64,000 nucleotides of DNA from Nymphaea colorata (GCF_008831285.2 NC_045140.1:18970370-19034369), one strand, 5' to 3'; shown: positions 13,241 through 27,555, counted from the stretch's first letter. The notes: generated from the letters alone by a model not told the origin. Made by a program: numbers and translations.

Positions 13241-14365
13241 CCCCCCTTCTTTCATAAATCGTTCTAAATAATTTATGTATTTGTTGTGTCGCTTTTTTTC
13301 TTTCAGGTGATCGGAATCTGACCATGAGGGCCGGAAATGTCAAATCCAAGCGGCATATAATACTTCTTGATATTGTTTATAATTCACAAAATGACCAAAA
13401 TGCCCTTTAAATAAAAACCTTCACCAAGCATTATCTTTAGAATGACCATTCTACCATTTGCTTTTTTTGGGGCAAAAAATATAAGTTTATGCTTTATGAG
13501 GGCTTTATATGTTTCATTCATGAATCTAAAATTAAGGTAAATTTATGAAACACTTGATGTATTTACCACACTTGATGTATTTACCCTAATTCTGAGATAA
13601 ATGCATGAAACATTCACATGTTGTTTTTAATGTCAAACGACCTATAAAAAATCACAGTATTTATGGATTTCTTCATAAGAATTCTCATAGAGAAATAATC
13701 TTGTCTCTCACAATAATATATATATATATATAGTCAATTTTAAAAGGCTGTATCAAAGAAGGCAAGCTGTATACGGCATACCAACCGAACCAATTGAAGA
13801 GAAAAGAGAAAGACGCACACCATTTATGCCTTTGTGAAACTTTAGGGAATTGCTTTAGTCATTTGTGCCACTAGAAGCGTTCGGGAGATGCATCTTTTCC
13901 TTCGCCATCAAACACACACACACACACAACAACGATAAGAAGGATATAATTATCCAACCATTAAAAAGGAAAATCTAGATAACCCACGGTAATCCGGATA
14001 TTAAGAGAAGTGGAAATATTCTTAAGGATGTGAGAGGTGGAGCCAGGAATCAAAGCTTTTCCTGACTCTCGCTTTCCCTCTAGTGGAAGAGGCAACAAAA
14101 AAGAGGGAAACGTAAAACTAAGAAGGGCAAAACAACCCAAATAGAATAGAAGACTTGATTTCAACTTTGGTGTTTTCTTGGATCGATATGATGTTCTGGA
14201 ACCAAACATGGCAACGGCGAGGAAAAATTCATTACAACAAAAATCCAACCATAATTTGTGAAAAAAATTACGTAATTGAAAGGCATGTCAAGTAAGTGCG
14301 CCACTATGCGAGGCCAACTCATACGAGGGACAATTATTCAAAGCTAATTAGTTTTTTGCATTTAA

Positions 14366-14618
14366 GGGATATTTGATTGCTTCAAGTTTAAAATCTATGG
14401 ATTTGATGCGTTATGATTTTGTTGATATAGCAAGAAAATCATGATAAAATTCATAGTTCATCGAATTAAGGATTTTAATGTCTAAACTTGATATCCTTAT
14501 TTCGTCTTTTTGTATGGAAAAAAAAGGTTGAATTTAAGATGGGCGGGATAATGGTAGAATCTTAAATTCGTGGTGCTCAAATGGTGAAGATTTTATATCA
14601 TGGGCAGTCAAACACCCC
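14366..14618. mobile_element. Possible MITE relic with imperfect terminal inverted repeats
   Basis: The left end reads GGGATATTTGATTGC and the right end, reverse-complemented, reads GGGGTGTTTGACTGC. That gives about 12 of 15 matching positions around the conserved GTTTGA core seen in other elements of this window. It is 253 bp, with no coding frame. I see no exact target-site duplication, so this is the weaker kind of call. Confidence 0.4.
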
Positions 14619-16733
14619 TTGAAAGTTGTATCTTGTTGTCCTTATATAGAGGGTTTTTCTTTTTTTTTTTTTCAATTTCTCATGCATTTTCATCTGTCAC
14701 CTTTTGGTCCCTAATATTTACTTGAATCTGTGGCACTAGTGGATTTGGGTGAGCGGGGAACTATCCCACTGCGCAAACGAGAGCCGAAGCTCCCATTTCT
14801 TCTTGTTCTTATGGTCCAGAGCTGCATCAATAATAGGCAATACTATTGCTGTATACTTCAACTTGCATGTAGAACCCAACTCCATTATTGATACTTTTAA
14901 CCCTCGATAAGTCGAAACGGAGACACGCCCCATTACAAGTTTCAGTCTGCCCGTTTGAGCTATGCCCCTTGATTGACTGCTACTACTGGATTTTAATCTG
15001 TTTGGAGACAAAAAGTCTGGATTTAAACTGTTTGGAGATAAAAAGTCTAGGACAAGAAGTCAAAATAAATGTTATGCAGGGGTTTCTAGTAATATAAAAG
15101 ACATCTCATCATTTTCAAGAAAATCCACAACATCCAAAATTGAGGTGGCTGTTGCTGAATGTAAGAAAGAATCTATACATAAAAGATACTTTAATATTAT
15201 ATAGATAATAAACTTATGGATCAGATCTAGAAATATGGTGCGCCCATGTGTAGGCCAGTTGTCAGAGAGTGGATCTGGATAATGATGAAATGTTTAATTT
15301 TTTAAAATAATATGATATTATTTTTCTAGACAGGAAAAGAGGGAAAAAAAAAGAGAAGAAATTAAATAGGTCTCCTTTTGGCCCAACCAAAACAAAAAGT
15401 GATGGAATCCTAAAACGTGTGTGGTTGCAAAATGCAAGCTCAACTTTTTTATTTTCTTTCTTGAACCTTTTTTTTTTTCCCTTTGGAATCTCAACTTTCT
15501 GAACAAACCAACTTACCAGAAACTTGTATTTAGTCACCACTATGAAAACCTTTCTTCTAGGTCAACCCTCTTCACATCCAAAGTTTTATGCATAGGTTAG
15601 CATTTAATGGTAGACCTTATCTTCCACATTAATTGTTGTTCGAACAGAATAAAAACATTAAGAGGTCGTTTGACAAGAAGAACATTATATTATATTCTGA
15701 GAACATATGCTTTCGATACAAACATTTAAAGAACGCAATATTCTTGTTTCGAAAAAATAACTTGAAATATGTATTTTACAATGATAAAAAAAAAATACAA
15801 ATGTTTTCCTTATCAAACATCTTTCAAAAACTTGCGAAAAATGGAGAGGATATTAGTGATTTCATATTCCTTACAATGAGGGAAAATAGTTATTACTAGT
15901 CATGAGTTCTAATTACATATTGGTTTAGACGTCAAGTTTCTCGATCCAAGTATGATGAATTTGTGTCTTGATAATCTTGATTCAGCCACTGAGTTTTTCA
16001 ATCCAATTCCAGTTTCTTGATATAAAATTTTTGTTCTGATGAGGGATGCATAAAGTGTCCACCAATTTGGAAAGGGTGACTCATGAAAGCACCAAGTTTA
16101 TGGGATATCATGAGTTGGAAGCCAGGGAAGGTGGCGACAAAGACAGATGTGCGGATGCATGAGTAATGCAAATGCCTCAGGAGAGAATTTCGCTCCTCCC
16201 TTTACCCTTTTCCTTAGAGTCTAGGGTTGCTTCGGACCTATGAGAATCAAACTAATGTTAAGCCATCAACCTGCTTGTCCGACCAGCTATGCCTTCCCGC
16301 TCAGGACCAGGTGTGATGCATGAGGAGTGGAGGCCTTTTCTTTTTTAATGCAAGTCAGCTCGGGCGAATTGCGCCATTTTCGAAACTAAATTCTTAGCAT
16401 CATTTGTCTTGAAGATCAGCTGAGCTAAGTAATTTGATGGAGAGTGAGTTGAGTGCACCACTCTGTGCATGCAGCAAATGTGCACTCAAATCAAAACAAG
16501 GTGAGAATCGGGTATTTTGGTGATTTTTAAAAAAGAAATGTTCTTTATTGTCTTTTAACTTTTTCATTACCTGTTTTTGTTCTTACAAAAAAAATGTCTT
16601 TTGTTTCCTGAACATGAGTATTTTGGTCATTATACATTCTAATACACAATTTTTTGTGCATTAGATGGTGCATATAGCCAGTTTCGCCTTTCTCCCCCAG
16701 CTTTGGGGCAAAAAAAAAAAAACCATTTTTTAA

Positions 16734-17076
16734 GGGTCTGTTTGATGGACAGGATATTTCATGTAGCCTTGTAAATAAAATTTAAATTTTTGAAAAATTT
16801 TCTTACCCATGGAACTTGGAATGAAAAAGTGAAAGTTGAGTTGGTTTTGAAAAAAAATTCCAAAAAAAAAAAAGTTACCGTTGGATTCTCAAGCAATGAT
16901 TAATCTAACTACTTTGTTTCTTCTTCTTTCATTCTTATCAAACTGGAAAATTTATTTCCTAAAACATAAAACTAAGAACAAGAAACACAAACAGGTTTTA
17001 GAAACGTGGATTTATTTCTTTAAAGTTTGTGGAAACTTCTTTTCAACTCTATATTTTCAATGCATCAAACGCCCCC
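16734..17076. mobile_element. Possible MITE relic with GTTTGATG ends
   Basis: The left end is GGGTCTGTTTGATG and the right end reverse-complements to GGGGGCGTTTGATG, which resembles the element at 33693-34105. The interior is A-rich and short, with no transposase. The target-site duplication is unclear. Confidence 0.4.
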
Positions 17077-17889
17077 AAAGCTTAACAAATGTAAGTGGCT
17101 TTATATATATATAGTTGTTTGAATGTTTCAAGTAGTTTTATGTGTGCCAACAACAAAAATTCAGCAGCATATTTCAAAACGATACAAGGAATTCCCACGA
17201 ATGAGCTCATCTGTGGACATGAAAGAAGAACGACGTACTTTAATATTGTGACACAGAAAGCGAGAGCTTGAAACTTTAGTGGGCTTCCTCTTTATGGAGA
17301 CGACGAATACAAAGGCGACGGCGAAAGATCCAAGTGGGAAGCAATAATGGCTCATTGCTTTCAATAGAATCGCTAATTGAGCACCACTCTCTCAAAGGCA
17401 AGGCAACTGAACAAGAAAGAAATTGTGGAAAGCTTCTCAATTCTTAGCGGCTAAGGAAGGTTCAAAAAGTAGGAGTCCGGGATCTAACTCCACTCCGGTG
17501 AGGGGAAAGTGTGGTGAAAATGGAGGTCCCAGGTCAGTGTGTGTCACCTCTTTTAATTTCCCTGCAATCAAACGGGCAAGAACAGAAGCACTTCCTTTTT
17601 GTTCTTTATGAAGGTAGTAAGTCAAACAAGAACCCAGCTTCAAGCTGTTCTTCATTGTAATCATTCAAATAAGAAAGAGAGGATGTCATGATTAATTACG
17701 TTGAAGATCGTAGATGGAATCTCTGTTTCTCTCTCTCTCTTGTTCTTTCTCGGATGCACTTTGATTTCTCTCTTTTGTTACATGCTTTCCGACCATTTTA
17801 GCTGTTGCCAACAGATTTGGCCACTCTGCTTTTTTAAATCTTTTTTTAATAATATTTTATAACTTTTCTGCATCATTTTTCATTACATG

Positions 17890-17945
<56 letters not shown>

Positions 17946-17964
17946 TTATTTATTTATTTATTGG
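17890..17964. repeat. (TA)n followed by (TTTA)n microsatellite
   Basis: About 50 bp of TA repeat continues into a TTTA tetranucleotide run. Confidence 0.95.
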
Positions 17965-18022
17965 GTTGCCTATAGATTTGAACAAATTATCAACTTTTGC
18001 CTTTTGCTTACCAAGTTGAGAA

Positions 18023-18078
18023 CCTCAAGGTCACCAAAGGAGTTGAGAGACCTCAAGGTCACCAAAGGAGTTGAGAGA
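18023..18078. repeat. 28-bp tandem duplication
   Basis: Two adjacent near-identical 28-bp units start CCTCAAGGTCACCAAAGG (18023-18050 and 18051-18078). They differ only at the last bases. Confidence 0.85.
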
Positions 18079-21000
18079 ATGAATGGAGTGAAGACTGGTA
18101 GGTGGTCAATTTATGTTTTAAATTTTCAAAGTGTAAACTTTTTTTGTTGAAAAAATGGGGTTATTGACGCACAAGTTGAAGTATCAATGGTTATAACACT
18201 TCGAGACATTGAAAGTAGTTCTCGTATCTTAAAAAAATGAGAAGTTAGGTGAAAGAGGTGTAAGCATTTGTCCACATCAGCCTCACAAAATTATCTTAAT
18301 ATACATGTTATTGTTTTGATATGTTTGATTGTTATACATATAAGTGCTCCAAAGAAATTAAAGATATTGAATGAGTTTCTCGTCCAGAAAAAATTTCTGG
18401 CTCTGTTACTGGATGAATGCTTTCGCTTTGATCAGCCGAGTGATGGGTGGCCCCACTTACCGAGAAGTTGCCACCTGAAGACCCTAAAATGACACAACCT
18501 GTCCTTTGTTTTTTATTTTTTTATTTTTAATTCATGGTTGTGCAGACTTGCCTGTTCATAAAATAATTGAATTGCACTATTTTAAATAGGGCATATCGAA
18601 AGAGAAATCTATACATTAGAACGAGCATATAACCAAAATGAAACATAGGAAATATGGGAAAGGTCCAAATGAAATATGTGTCTAATCTCTCTTCAATTTT
18701 CGTATAAACAGTTGACCTTAAATCAATACGGCGGAGTCCAATGAAGCCCTCCTCTCCAATTAATTCAAAATGGGATGACTTAGTGTGATTGCAAATGCCC
18801 CACATAGTTGCATTATAATAAAAAATGATATTTTCAAAAGACAAGTTTTATAACATGTATTCAGGACCCCCATTTATGTCTTATTAAACCTTTTTTAAGG
18901 AATTGTTTAACAATAAAAACAATTTGGATAGATTCATGAAATATTCATACTGTATTGTATTCTGTTCACGAAACAATAACAAACTGGTAAAACCAAAATT
19001 TTTGAAAAGACGAATCAGCAAAATTAAATTTTCAAAATTTTCTCTCCTCCCCTGATAACAAGAACCATATGTCCTATCAAGAATTTCGAAACAATTCTTC
19101 ATATAAAAATCGAATTGAGAAGAAGGGAAACACGTAAACAAAAGGCTTTATTCATTAAAACTCTAATAAATAAAAAATTTACAGAAATAAATATAAAAGG
19201 TCTTCCGCCCTTAAACCCATGAACATTATGAGCCTCAGTCAACTCTTACTTAATAACTCAAAAAAATTACATAAAGGATGATAATTAAAAAACCTTTATT
19301 GGATCTTCCTTGGTTGTGACTATTATATATGATTTGTTTTATATGTTCTTATTGAGTAATGACCCGGATTGAAAGGGTCCAAATCCATGATCCACATCCA
19401 ATTAAACTACATTTTACGGTTTTACCCATTGTAGCCATGTAGGTAAGGAGCATGACGTATTCGGGCTCGCTGGTCTTTGATCAATCAAAACACTGCTACG
19501 GATGAATGACATGCGAGAGCAAATGCTTAGGTGAAGCCAAGAAAAATGCAGCAGACATGACCGGCAATATACGTAAATCAAAATTTTATATATATATATA
19601 TATATATTGAAAAAGCAACGCTGCTTTTCATTGATGTTTGTCCTTCATTCGTTGGCCTGAATCTGTACTACACGGGTTGGAAGAAGGCATATCTTTTACT
19701 CAGTGCTCATGTTTGGTCAATTCTATTTATTACACTTTTGATTCTTTTTCCTTTGAAAAAGGAAAAGGTTCCACCAGAATATGCCCAGCACTTTCTCTTT
19801 CTTTTTCCTTTTTCTGGGCGAGATTGAGATTAGTGAATGTACTAATAGCAGCCAATAAACGAATTCAAACTCTAATTGGTACATTTGCTAAGAAAAGAAT
19901 ATATTCATACCATATCTTTGAATATCGTGGTTTTGGATCACATGTTTTATGAACATGTATTTCATATGATCGGGCATCATGCATGCGAACAGGGTCGGTC
20001 ACAAATTCAAATTACACATCTGAACCTGCTGACTGCACGACGCACACACACACACACACATATGATTCTAGAAACCGTCTTAAAATATTTTAAGATGTTT
20101 CGAGTCTAGAGATAGGACAATATTGGGGTCCGTGGATCTTGATCCTGAAGCTTGCATGAATCTTGAATATACATGGATCCAATTACATAGGTCTGGATTT
20201 TACCACTTTGGATACGAACTAGGGTCCAAAGAAGTAACGAAATATGATCCAAGAACATCGGTCTGAAACTCTGGATCAACTGAATGACCACCCAGGTATT
20301 TTGGGTTAGTGAAAGTGCACCTATAGTGACGCTTTTTTTTTTTTTTTTTTTTTTTGACGTCAGTGAAGATCGAGTTTCTTGTAGTGGAAGTTCGACATGG
20401 TCGAGTACAAATTCCGTTTTACTTTGTGAAACTCCAAGGATAGACTTGAATTGATTCCTGCCCAACGGCAAAACATGGACAAAAATTGAGTGAAAAAGCA
20501 AGAAAGTAACGCCTGCGCTTTTGTTTTTTATCAATGGCTACTCTGGCGTGGGAATTTCGATCGGTCGCCATGATGCCAAGTTAGAAGAAGAAGATCAGGT
20601 TCTTCTTCCAAAATATTGCTTTTGATCTTGTTAAAATGCATCATAGTATGATTCAATTCTTTGGAAGTAACGGAATTTTATCCTTTTCCTGGCAAAAAAA
20701 CACCTAACGTCAGTCGAATCCAGGAATTTCAAATCCGGAGTATGATCAATCGTTATGGATTAGTAGAGGCTGCTGGAAACCTCAACAATGCATGGTAATA
20801 TATCTGTCCCAAACATTACAAGGCCGGTGGGCGGCACACGCTCGAGGGTTCATGGGGTCGAACATATAACCAAGTCTGTTAGACGACACCGCTACAAGTC
20901 AGACAGGTGAAAGCGGCACAATTGTGTCTTCCAAAACCAATTTCCTTTCTCTTTTTTCGAATGAACAAGATGAGGAAGAGTATTTCATCCTACTGTATCG

Positions 21001-22085
21001 CGCTACTCAATAGCTGAATGAATGATTAAAAGAAGGTGATTCCTTTTGGCTTTACGACACATACTCAAATGGATTTATATCTTTTAAAAAATCAAATTCA
21101 TCTGTTAAGTGATTGTGCAAAAACAGTAATTGGTATGAGGCCAGTCATCTGTGCAAACCTTCTGCCCAAATACAATTTGCTATGCAAAAGATGTATGAGA
21201 TACTTGCTTTCTCGTGCCACAAAGAACAAATCCAACTTTGGATCTATTGGAATATTAAGCAAAAAGTTAAGAACAGGGGAAAATGCAAAGGAGAAAAGGA
21301 GCGAAGCATGATAGAAAGAAAGAACTTTCATTGGTGGGGAGGTTAAAGACCGTTTTAGGACCCCATTTTGCAGAAAAAGGGAATGGTTCCACTGTCATAA
21401 GATTAGACGTAAAGAAAATTTGAAAAAGATAAAGTTGGACAAAAAAAGTAGACGTGTTTGAGAGAGAAAACATAACATGAAGAGGAAGTGACGGGGATCT
21501 TTTTTTTCTCTTTTCTCAAAGAAAGTTGGTATCCGATCAAGGGACCCAGCTTGCTTTCGATAAGGGGAACAACAGGGTGGATCCACGCACACGCAAAGTA
21601 CAAAAGTAAAGAAAGAAAAAAAACCATTGTTTCCTGAATCATGAAGATTTAAAGTAGGGAGAGAAAAAAAAAAGTAAGAAAGCAGAACGTAAACTGTTAA
21701 GTGAATATGAGAATTATGGTGGAGATTTCTCATGTATTGTAGTTCGGGACGGCCATCCAAACCGATCGTTCAAATGAAAAGGTAAATTTCAGATCGGCTC
21801 ATTTAATTCATTTAAGCATTTCCAACTCAAAATGTTTCTTACTAGTTGAGTTTTATCTATCTATATATTTAACAACAAATTCAAGCCTGTCTAACAACTA
21901 GTTGTTCGTTTGCAAGATCGTACAATTATAATTAGATTTTGAAATCCTACGTTTATATGAATTAGCATAAACATATACTATACATGAGGCTGTCTTAAAA
22001 TGCTTGGCAGCCCAAGCTCGGTTCGCTTAATTATCGGATTGGACTTGATTGCCGTCTTGCTACTCAGTTCGATGTCTACCCTTAT

Positions 22086-22239
22086 TAAAAACTATCAATA
22101 TTTTCTTTTTTAATACATTAAAAACCTGAGTCAAGAGTTTCTAAGAAAATGTTCGGCTAAAAACTATCAATATTTTCTTTTTTAATACATTAAAAACCTT
22201 CAGCAATGAGTCAAAGAGTTTCTAAGAAAATGCTGGGCA
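22086..22239. repeat. Tandem duplication, unit about 72-80 bp
   Basis: The unit starting TAAAAACTATCAATATTTTC at 22086 recurs at 22158. The second copy carries a few extra bases before the shared GAGTCAAAGAGTTTCTAAG-like segment. Confidence 0.85.
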
Positions 22240-22752
22240 AAACATCAAGGGTTTTAAAAGAAAGCCATCCATAACACACTAATAGGAGCTGCGCTGTCAG
22301 CGCAACAATGAAGAAAACTTATATATATATATATATATATATAAAATGAGAATATATAACAAAATTTGAGGACAACAGGTCCCCTAGATACCAAAGAGAG
22401 AGAGCTAGGGTTTCAATTAAGCGGAGTTGAGTCTCCAATCCAGTGTATATATTAAGATCCGGTCTACTTTGCACTTGGTTGGGTTTGGCAACCGAATTTT
22501 TTGTGCAGATCCGACCCGATGATCGGCAAGTCGGTGGCATTCAGGCATGGAAAATTTTAAAAGTTGTTTCGGCGCCATGGATCAGCCTCTACGGTTCCAC
22601 GTCTTCCTCTCCCCGATCGTTTTTCGGAAGGGAAGTCGTACACACTCTTCTCTTTTATCCACTTATTTTTCTCAGGCCAAGCAACATGCACGTCCTCATT
22701 TTTCCGATCATTTCTTGGTTGGCAATAGACACCATTGAGCTCTTTGGACGGC

Positions 22753-22919
22753 ATTTCTTTAGATGGCCAGAGTTTGTTCGCGGGGTAGAGCCATTGGATG
22801 TCAATGGGTGACGCCATCGGATAATGGGGATAATTTCTTTCGATGGCAGGAGTTTGTTCACTGGATAGAGCCGTTGGATGTTGATGAGTGATAATGGTGA
22901 AGCCATCGGATGTTGGGAA
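22753..22919. repeat. Diverged 80-bp tandem duplication
   Basis: Blocks beginning ATTTCTTT at about 22753 and 22833 share GATGGC(C/A)(A/G)GAGTTTGTTC, TAGAGCC(A/G)TTGGATG and GCCATCGGAT in the same order. Copies differ at many positions, so the duplication is older than the others nearby. Confidence 0.7.
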
Positions 22920-24849
22920 TAAAGATTTATTGAGAAGGGTGCCCTTCCAAGGATGCGAAGGCTCTTACCTTTCTCTCTTTCCTTTTGTTTATTTTCCTCC
23001 TGTTCATTGTCTGTTCGTTTTTGCTGAGTTGGGGCGCCATTGCAGGTGGCATTTCATTTTCAAAACGGCGTCGCAACTGGTGGAGGACGTTAGCGTCCAC
23101 TGTGTGCCAATGAAAACTGGAGACATACAGGGGGAACCAGGAACGCTAGAGACTATTCATCAATCAAGATTTGAGACTATACGTCGAATGCCAGTTAAGG
23201 AGAAACTTTCTGGCGTTAGGGCATTGCCAGTGAAGGAAGGGGGCAGAATTGGTGGAATTCATCTATGCCCGAAACTTCCTCGCGCTATTTCTCCTGACGC
23301 AGTCGACATTGCTTTCTGTGCAAACCCTCAGCCACGTACTTCTTCTTCTACTTCTTCCTCCTCCTCCTTCTCCTCTTCTTTTATCTGGTCCAACATATGT
23401 TTACATTGTTTCAGTTTCTTAACAGGCAATGCCAGGGAAAATTGTCGGACATGGGTTTTTGCTTTTTATATCGCCACCGAGTGAAGACCGTCAGCCACCA
23501 TGTCCATAGAAGAACATAGATGAAGATCCACGCAAGATCCATGCTTACTCAAGTTTAGAAACTCTCTGCTCTATTAATTTAATAAATGTGTTGTTATTTT
23601 ATTTTTTCATGTTATATGCACAAATCATATAGATGGGAAAAGCAACGTTTTTCGTGCTTTAAGGAGTAAATCATACATGTGTATATCACTGCTTCTTAGA
23701 AAGGGATCAGCCTCGTTCAATTGAGGTACATAAACCACATACAGAGAACTTGCTTCTCAAATAACCTTTTGTTAACTCACTATTTTGAGACTTGACCTCG
23801 CTCTAATACCCTAAACATATATTTTGGGCAACACTAAGCTAGAGTCTTTTCGACAGTCAAATCAAAGTGTAAGGTGTAGTTTCTGCAGTATCTATACGTA
23901 GACAGTTCAGCTGATGGGGCTAAGTTATGCATTGTTCCACATTTTTTCCTTCATAAATCCCTTTCGAAGCTAGCTTAACTGTTCCTAGATTCATGTACAG
24001 ACATGGAGAAGAAAAGCCCTTTCTGGTGGCTGACCAACGGCTCATTTGTCATACAAGATTTGAAGCTTAATGAATTTTGGACGGTTACTAGTTTTGGCTT
24101 ATTTTCTGCATTTAAGATGTGCAAAAACATGATCCAAAGTTCCAAACTAATCCCTGTAGTTGGTCTCTGTTCAATAATTATTTTAGAAGACATTGAACAT
24201 ACTTTTTCAGTAATTAGTGTTTAAATTATATATATATTTTTATATATTTCAGATTTTTTATAGAAAAAAGGCTGCTGTATAGAGGGTTTTAGATATGCCA
24301 CATTAATTCCATTGATGTAATTTAACTTTGTGCCAGGCTGCTCGATTCAGCAGCAGCAACATGCCTTAGTTATTAACTTATTTTTTCTTAACCACCTATT
24401 ATGCTCCATCCTTGATTTTATGCATTCAATGGTCTCTGTGTTTTTTTTAATTTCTATGAAGAAAGTTTTGTACAAGCAGATAATTATAGAGAAAACCTAT
24501 TTTGTTGGAAATAGAATAAGGCGACTGAGATTTCTTAAGCCTCAATGAAGATATGCATGAACTTGAATTAGAAACCAGCATGACAAAGCATTAGAGTTCA
24601 TGCATCACACATTAAGATCTATAACAACATCTATGTTGTCTTTATGCATTTGTATTTAGTGTGAATCGTTTTCTCCTTTTTGGTAAACTAGCAAATTGAG
24701 TTCTAGGCAGACTACAACTAAATAGGACCACCTGAGTTGTATAGAATTGTAGTTCCATCTAATTCATAATATTTGATTTATGTTTCATAATTGGCAAATA
24801 TTCCAAATGGATTTTCATGTTCGTGTTCCCAATATAGAGATATTCATGC

Positions 24850-24897
<48 letters not shown>
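24850..24897. repeat. (CT)n(GT)n compound microsatellite
   Basis: A run of CT dinucleotides switches directly to GT dinucleotides, the same compound type as at 8000-8048. Confidence 0.95.
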
Positions 24898-24901
<4 letters not shown>

Positions 24902-26099
24902 AAAGGATTAATTGCCCTGTTCCCTCCGTTTCTTAGGCATGGCATTTTGCATCAATTATAAGTATGGGCCTTTCAGAACATTTTACTGTTGAGAATTACT
25001 ACCTAAGTATGTAAGGTGAATTAGCTTTGATCTATTGCCCTCTTCCTTTGGCCCCAAATTCAGTATTACAGTATTACTTGCTTCCTCTATAATTTCTTCT
25101 GTTACCTAATTTATGCATTTTACATAAAGCTCTCCTTGAAGGCTTCGTCTTTGACTTTTTCTTGTTTATGTGCATCTGGTTTTGTAGCGAGTGGTGTTAT
25201 TATTGAGTGGTTAATGATGGTGGAGATGAAAAGAACCATTGTGATCAAGATCGAGAGAGAGAGAAAGAGAGAGACATGACGGCTAGGTCTGAAAAGTGTG
25301 GAGATTAATAACTTGCTTAGGTTTGTCGTTGAACACTGCTCTGTTCTCTTCTATCTGTTTTCATTTTCTGCATTATGTTTTGCATATGCTAATGACATCG
25401 ATCTTTGAAAGCAGGATGGCCTCAAAAGATTTGCATCAGTTTTTTTGTTTGAAAATGTTCATTTCAGTATCACGTAATCTTTGACAGTCACATGTTTAAG
25501 ATGAGCACAAAAGGATGCTCGCCCATATGAATATGGAATAAAAGAAAAAAAAAATGGTTGAATTCAAATTAGGGTTAATTTGTTCTCGAATATTGACCCA
25601 GAATATTCTTGTTAAGGGTTCCATGTAGTATGTACTCCTTGCTAAGCACTTAATGGTTCATTGTTGACTTTGTTGAGTCTTTGATATATGCAGAAGAATA
25701 TCTATGAGCAGGCATGTGGAGCAGCGTGTGATGCATGCATAAACACAAGTTCTTAACTCTATTGATTTGGTTAAGTTTCGATTCTCTTATTCTCATTTTT
25801 GATGCACATGATTTATCTTGATTAAATGTTTCATGTTTCTAAATATTTTGTTGTGATAATTTTTTTGGGAGTTTTCTATTTTGAAGACCTGCCTTGGGAA
25901 TCTGTTAGGCTTTCCTAAGGATGCTAAGAGATTTTAGTGATAACCTTTACTACATCTTTAAATGTCAATCAAATATGTGTTGTCATTTCTTTTATTAGTT
26001 ATATGATTGCAAATTTTTAATTAGATTTGTAAAGAAGTAATGACTATTTGTATTGTATTTCTTAGATATAGATTCCATATTTTGTGACCCCTTTTCAAA

Positions 26100-26269
26100 T
26101 TTCTTTATGTGCTCTTTTAAATGCATTTACCAGTCTTTCTTTTAGACTTTATTTATATTGTTTCTCTTGCCTTTTCGAAATGCATTTCTTTATGTGCTCT
26201 TTTAAATGCATTTACCAGTCTTTCTTTTAGACTTTATTTATATTGTGTCTTTTGCCTTTTTGAAATGCA
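26100..26269. repeat. 85-bp tandem duplication
   Basis: Two adjacent 85-bp units, 26100-26184 and 26185-26269, start TTTCTTTATGTGCTC and end GAAATGCA. They differ by only a few substitutions, all in the last third. Confidence 0.92.
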
Positions 26270-27548
26270 GACAGTAGAGATTTTTTTTGTAAGATTTGAA
26301 TAGTTTTGTTTGAAAATTAAACAAATTCCAAATATTTGTGCATACAAGTTTGATCTATTAAATTATTTTAAATTTTTTATGGACCACGATTAAGGATGCT
26401 AGGGTCTCTGTCTAACTGGTCCCTTTTGCAAGGTAATTTTTTTTCTATATTTTAAACTTATTTGATTATAAATATGTTATTTTTGATAAGTTTTCTACTT
26501 TATCGGATTGTTTAGAGAGTGCATTTCTTGATAATGTTTGGCTTAACATAATATATCATAATTTTAAATCAATTTTATCATATGCTTATGGTCATATCAT
26601 GTATAACCATTTCTTTCTCATTTTTCATTTATCAGTCCGATTTTTTATTTTCCTTAGATTTTAAATAGTTAATGCTATTGGTCTTTATAAATTTATAATA
26701 CTGATATTTTCAAACATATTTTAACTTTTTTGAGTGTTTCTTTTGTTAGCACTTTGTGTCTGCATATTATTAAATTTTCCCTGCCAGTAGAAATTATGAG
26801 GTTGCATTGTACCTTAATTTATTTTTTTTATTTTTCTGAATTTATTTTGGATAATGTTTTATTTAAAATAAGTTTGCTTTTTGTTAATCATCAGAGTTAT
26901 TTTACCAACTTTTGACAATTTATAAAGTGCTTGTGCGAAATAGCTTGTATAATTTTACATTTTTTTCGAAAGAAAATAGCTTGAATTTTGTTTGTTTGTG
27001 CATATAATTAAACTTTTCTTGTCTTTGGAAAGTGTAGGGCGGCATTATATCCAAGAGTCATATATAAGAAGCTAGTTTGAAAATGTGTTGAAGAATCATG
27101 TCCAAAAAACTAACAAGTATTTGCAATATATGGTGCGACTTTGTTTGATATTTAAATTCCAAATCGATATCATACTGTTGGATTCTACAGATTTTCTTAC
27201 TGGATTCCGTTTGGTAGTTTGTTATATTGGATCGGTTTGGCAGTTGAGCCTTTTCATCATATCAGATTATTGGAGTTGGATCCAACGAAGATTTCTTACT
27301 TGTGAAGCATAGGAGGTGGCTTTTAAGGTGAGTAAGTTGGATCTGATTTGGATCTCGTGACCAGAAATAAGGCTGTATGGTTGTCCGGAACGAATATCAG
27401 ATGCAATAGGACGCCTCTTAACTGGATCCGATGCTGGATCTGCCAATTTTAGCGGCCTCGGTTCGTTGGCAACTGTACCAACAAGCCTGTAACGGCTCCC
27501 AAATTAGACCAAGGGATCCGAAGGTCGCTCGCTCCAAACACCGCTCCG

Positions 27549-27555
27549 TATAAAA
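27549..27555 (+). promoter_or_regulatory. Probable TATA box of the tetraspanin gene
   Basis: TATAAAA lies 248 bp upstream of the tetraspanin ATG. A CA/GA repeat tract follows about 30-50 bp downstream. The spacing suits a start near 27580 and a leader of about 220 nt. Inferred from position and sequence only. Confidence 0.55.

Larger units (their letters stand above)
13241..27540. other. 14-kb AT-rich gene desert
   Basis: I find no open frame with a recognisable product. Most open frames are under 100 codons and low in complexity. Contents: TA runs near 13715, 17890, 19588 and 22320; a CA run near 13915; a T-tract near 20333; two MITE-like elements (14366-14618 and 16734-17076); and tandem duplications at 18023, 22086, 22753 and 26100. 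A CTT/CTC-rich tract lies at about 23338-23380, and a GA run at about 25252-25275. From about 24 to 27.3 kb the sequence is especially T-rich. No LTR pair or transposase coding sequence was seen. Confidence 0.65.

Noticed and set aside
17161-17664. Short frames on both strands around 17.2-17.6 kb
   Set aside because: One minus-strand frame has a hydrophobic stretch, but there is no continuing exon, splice partner or family signature.
17887-18150. Tyr/Ile repeat open frame
   Set aside because: Translation of a TA microsatellite.
22888-23484. 198-codon plus-strand frame
   Set aside because: It opens in repeat-derived sequence and ends in a Ser run from a CTT microsatellite. No splice-consistent extension or family likeness.
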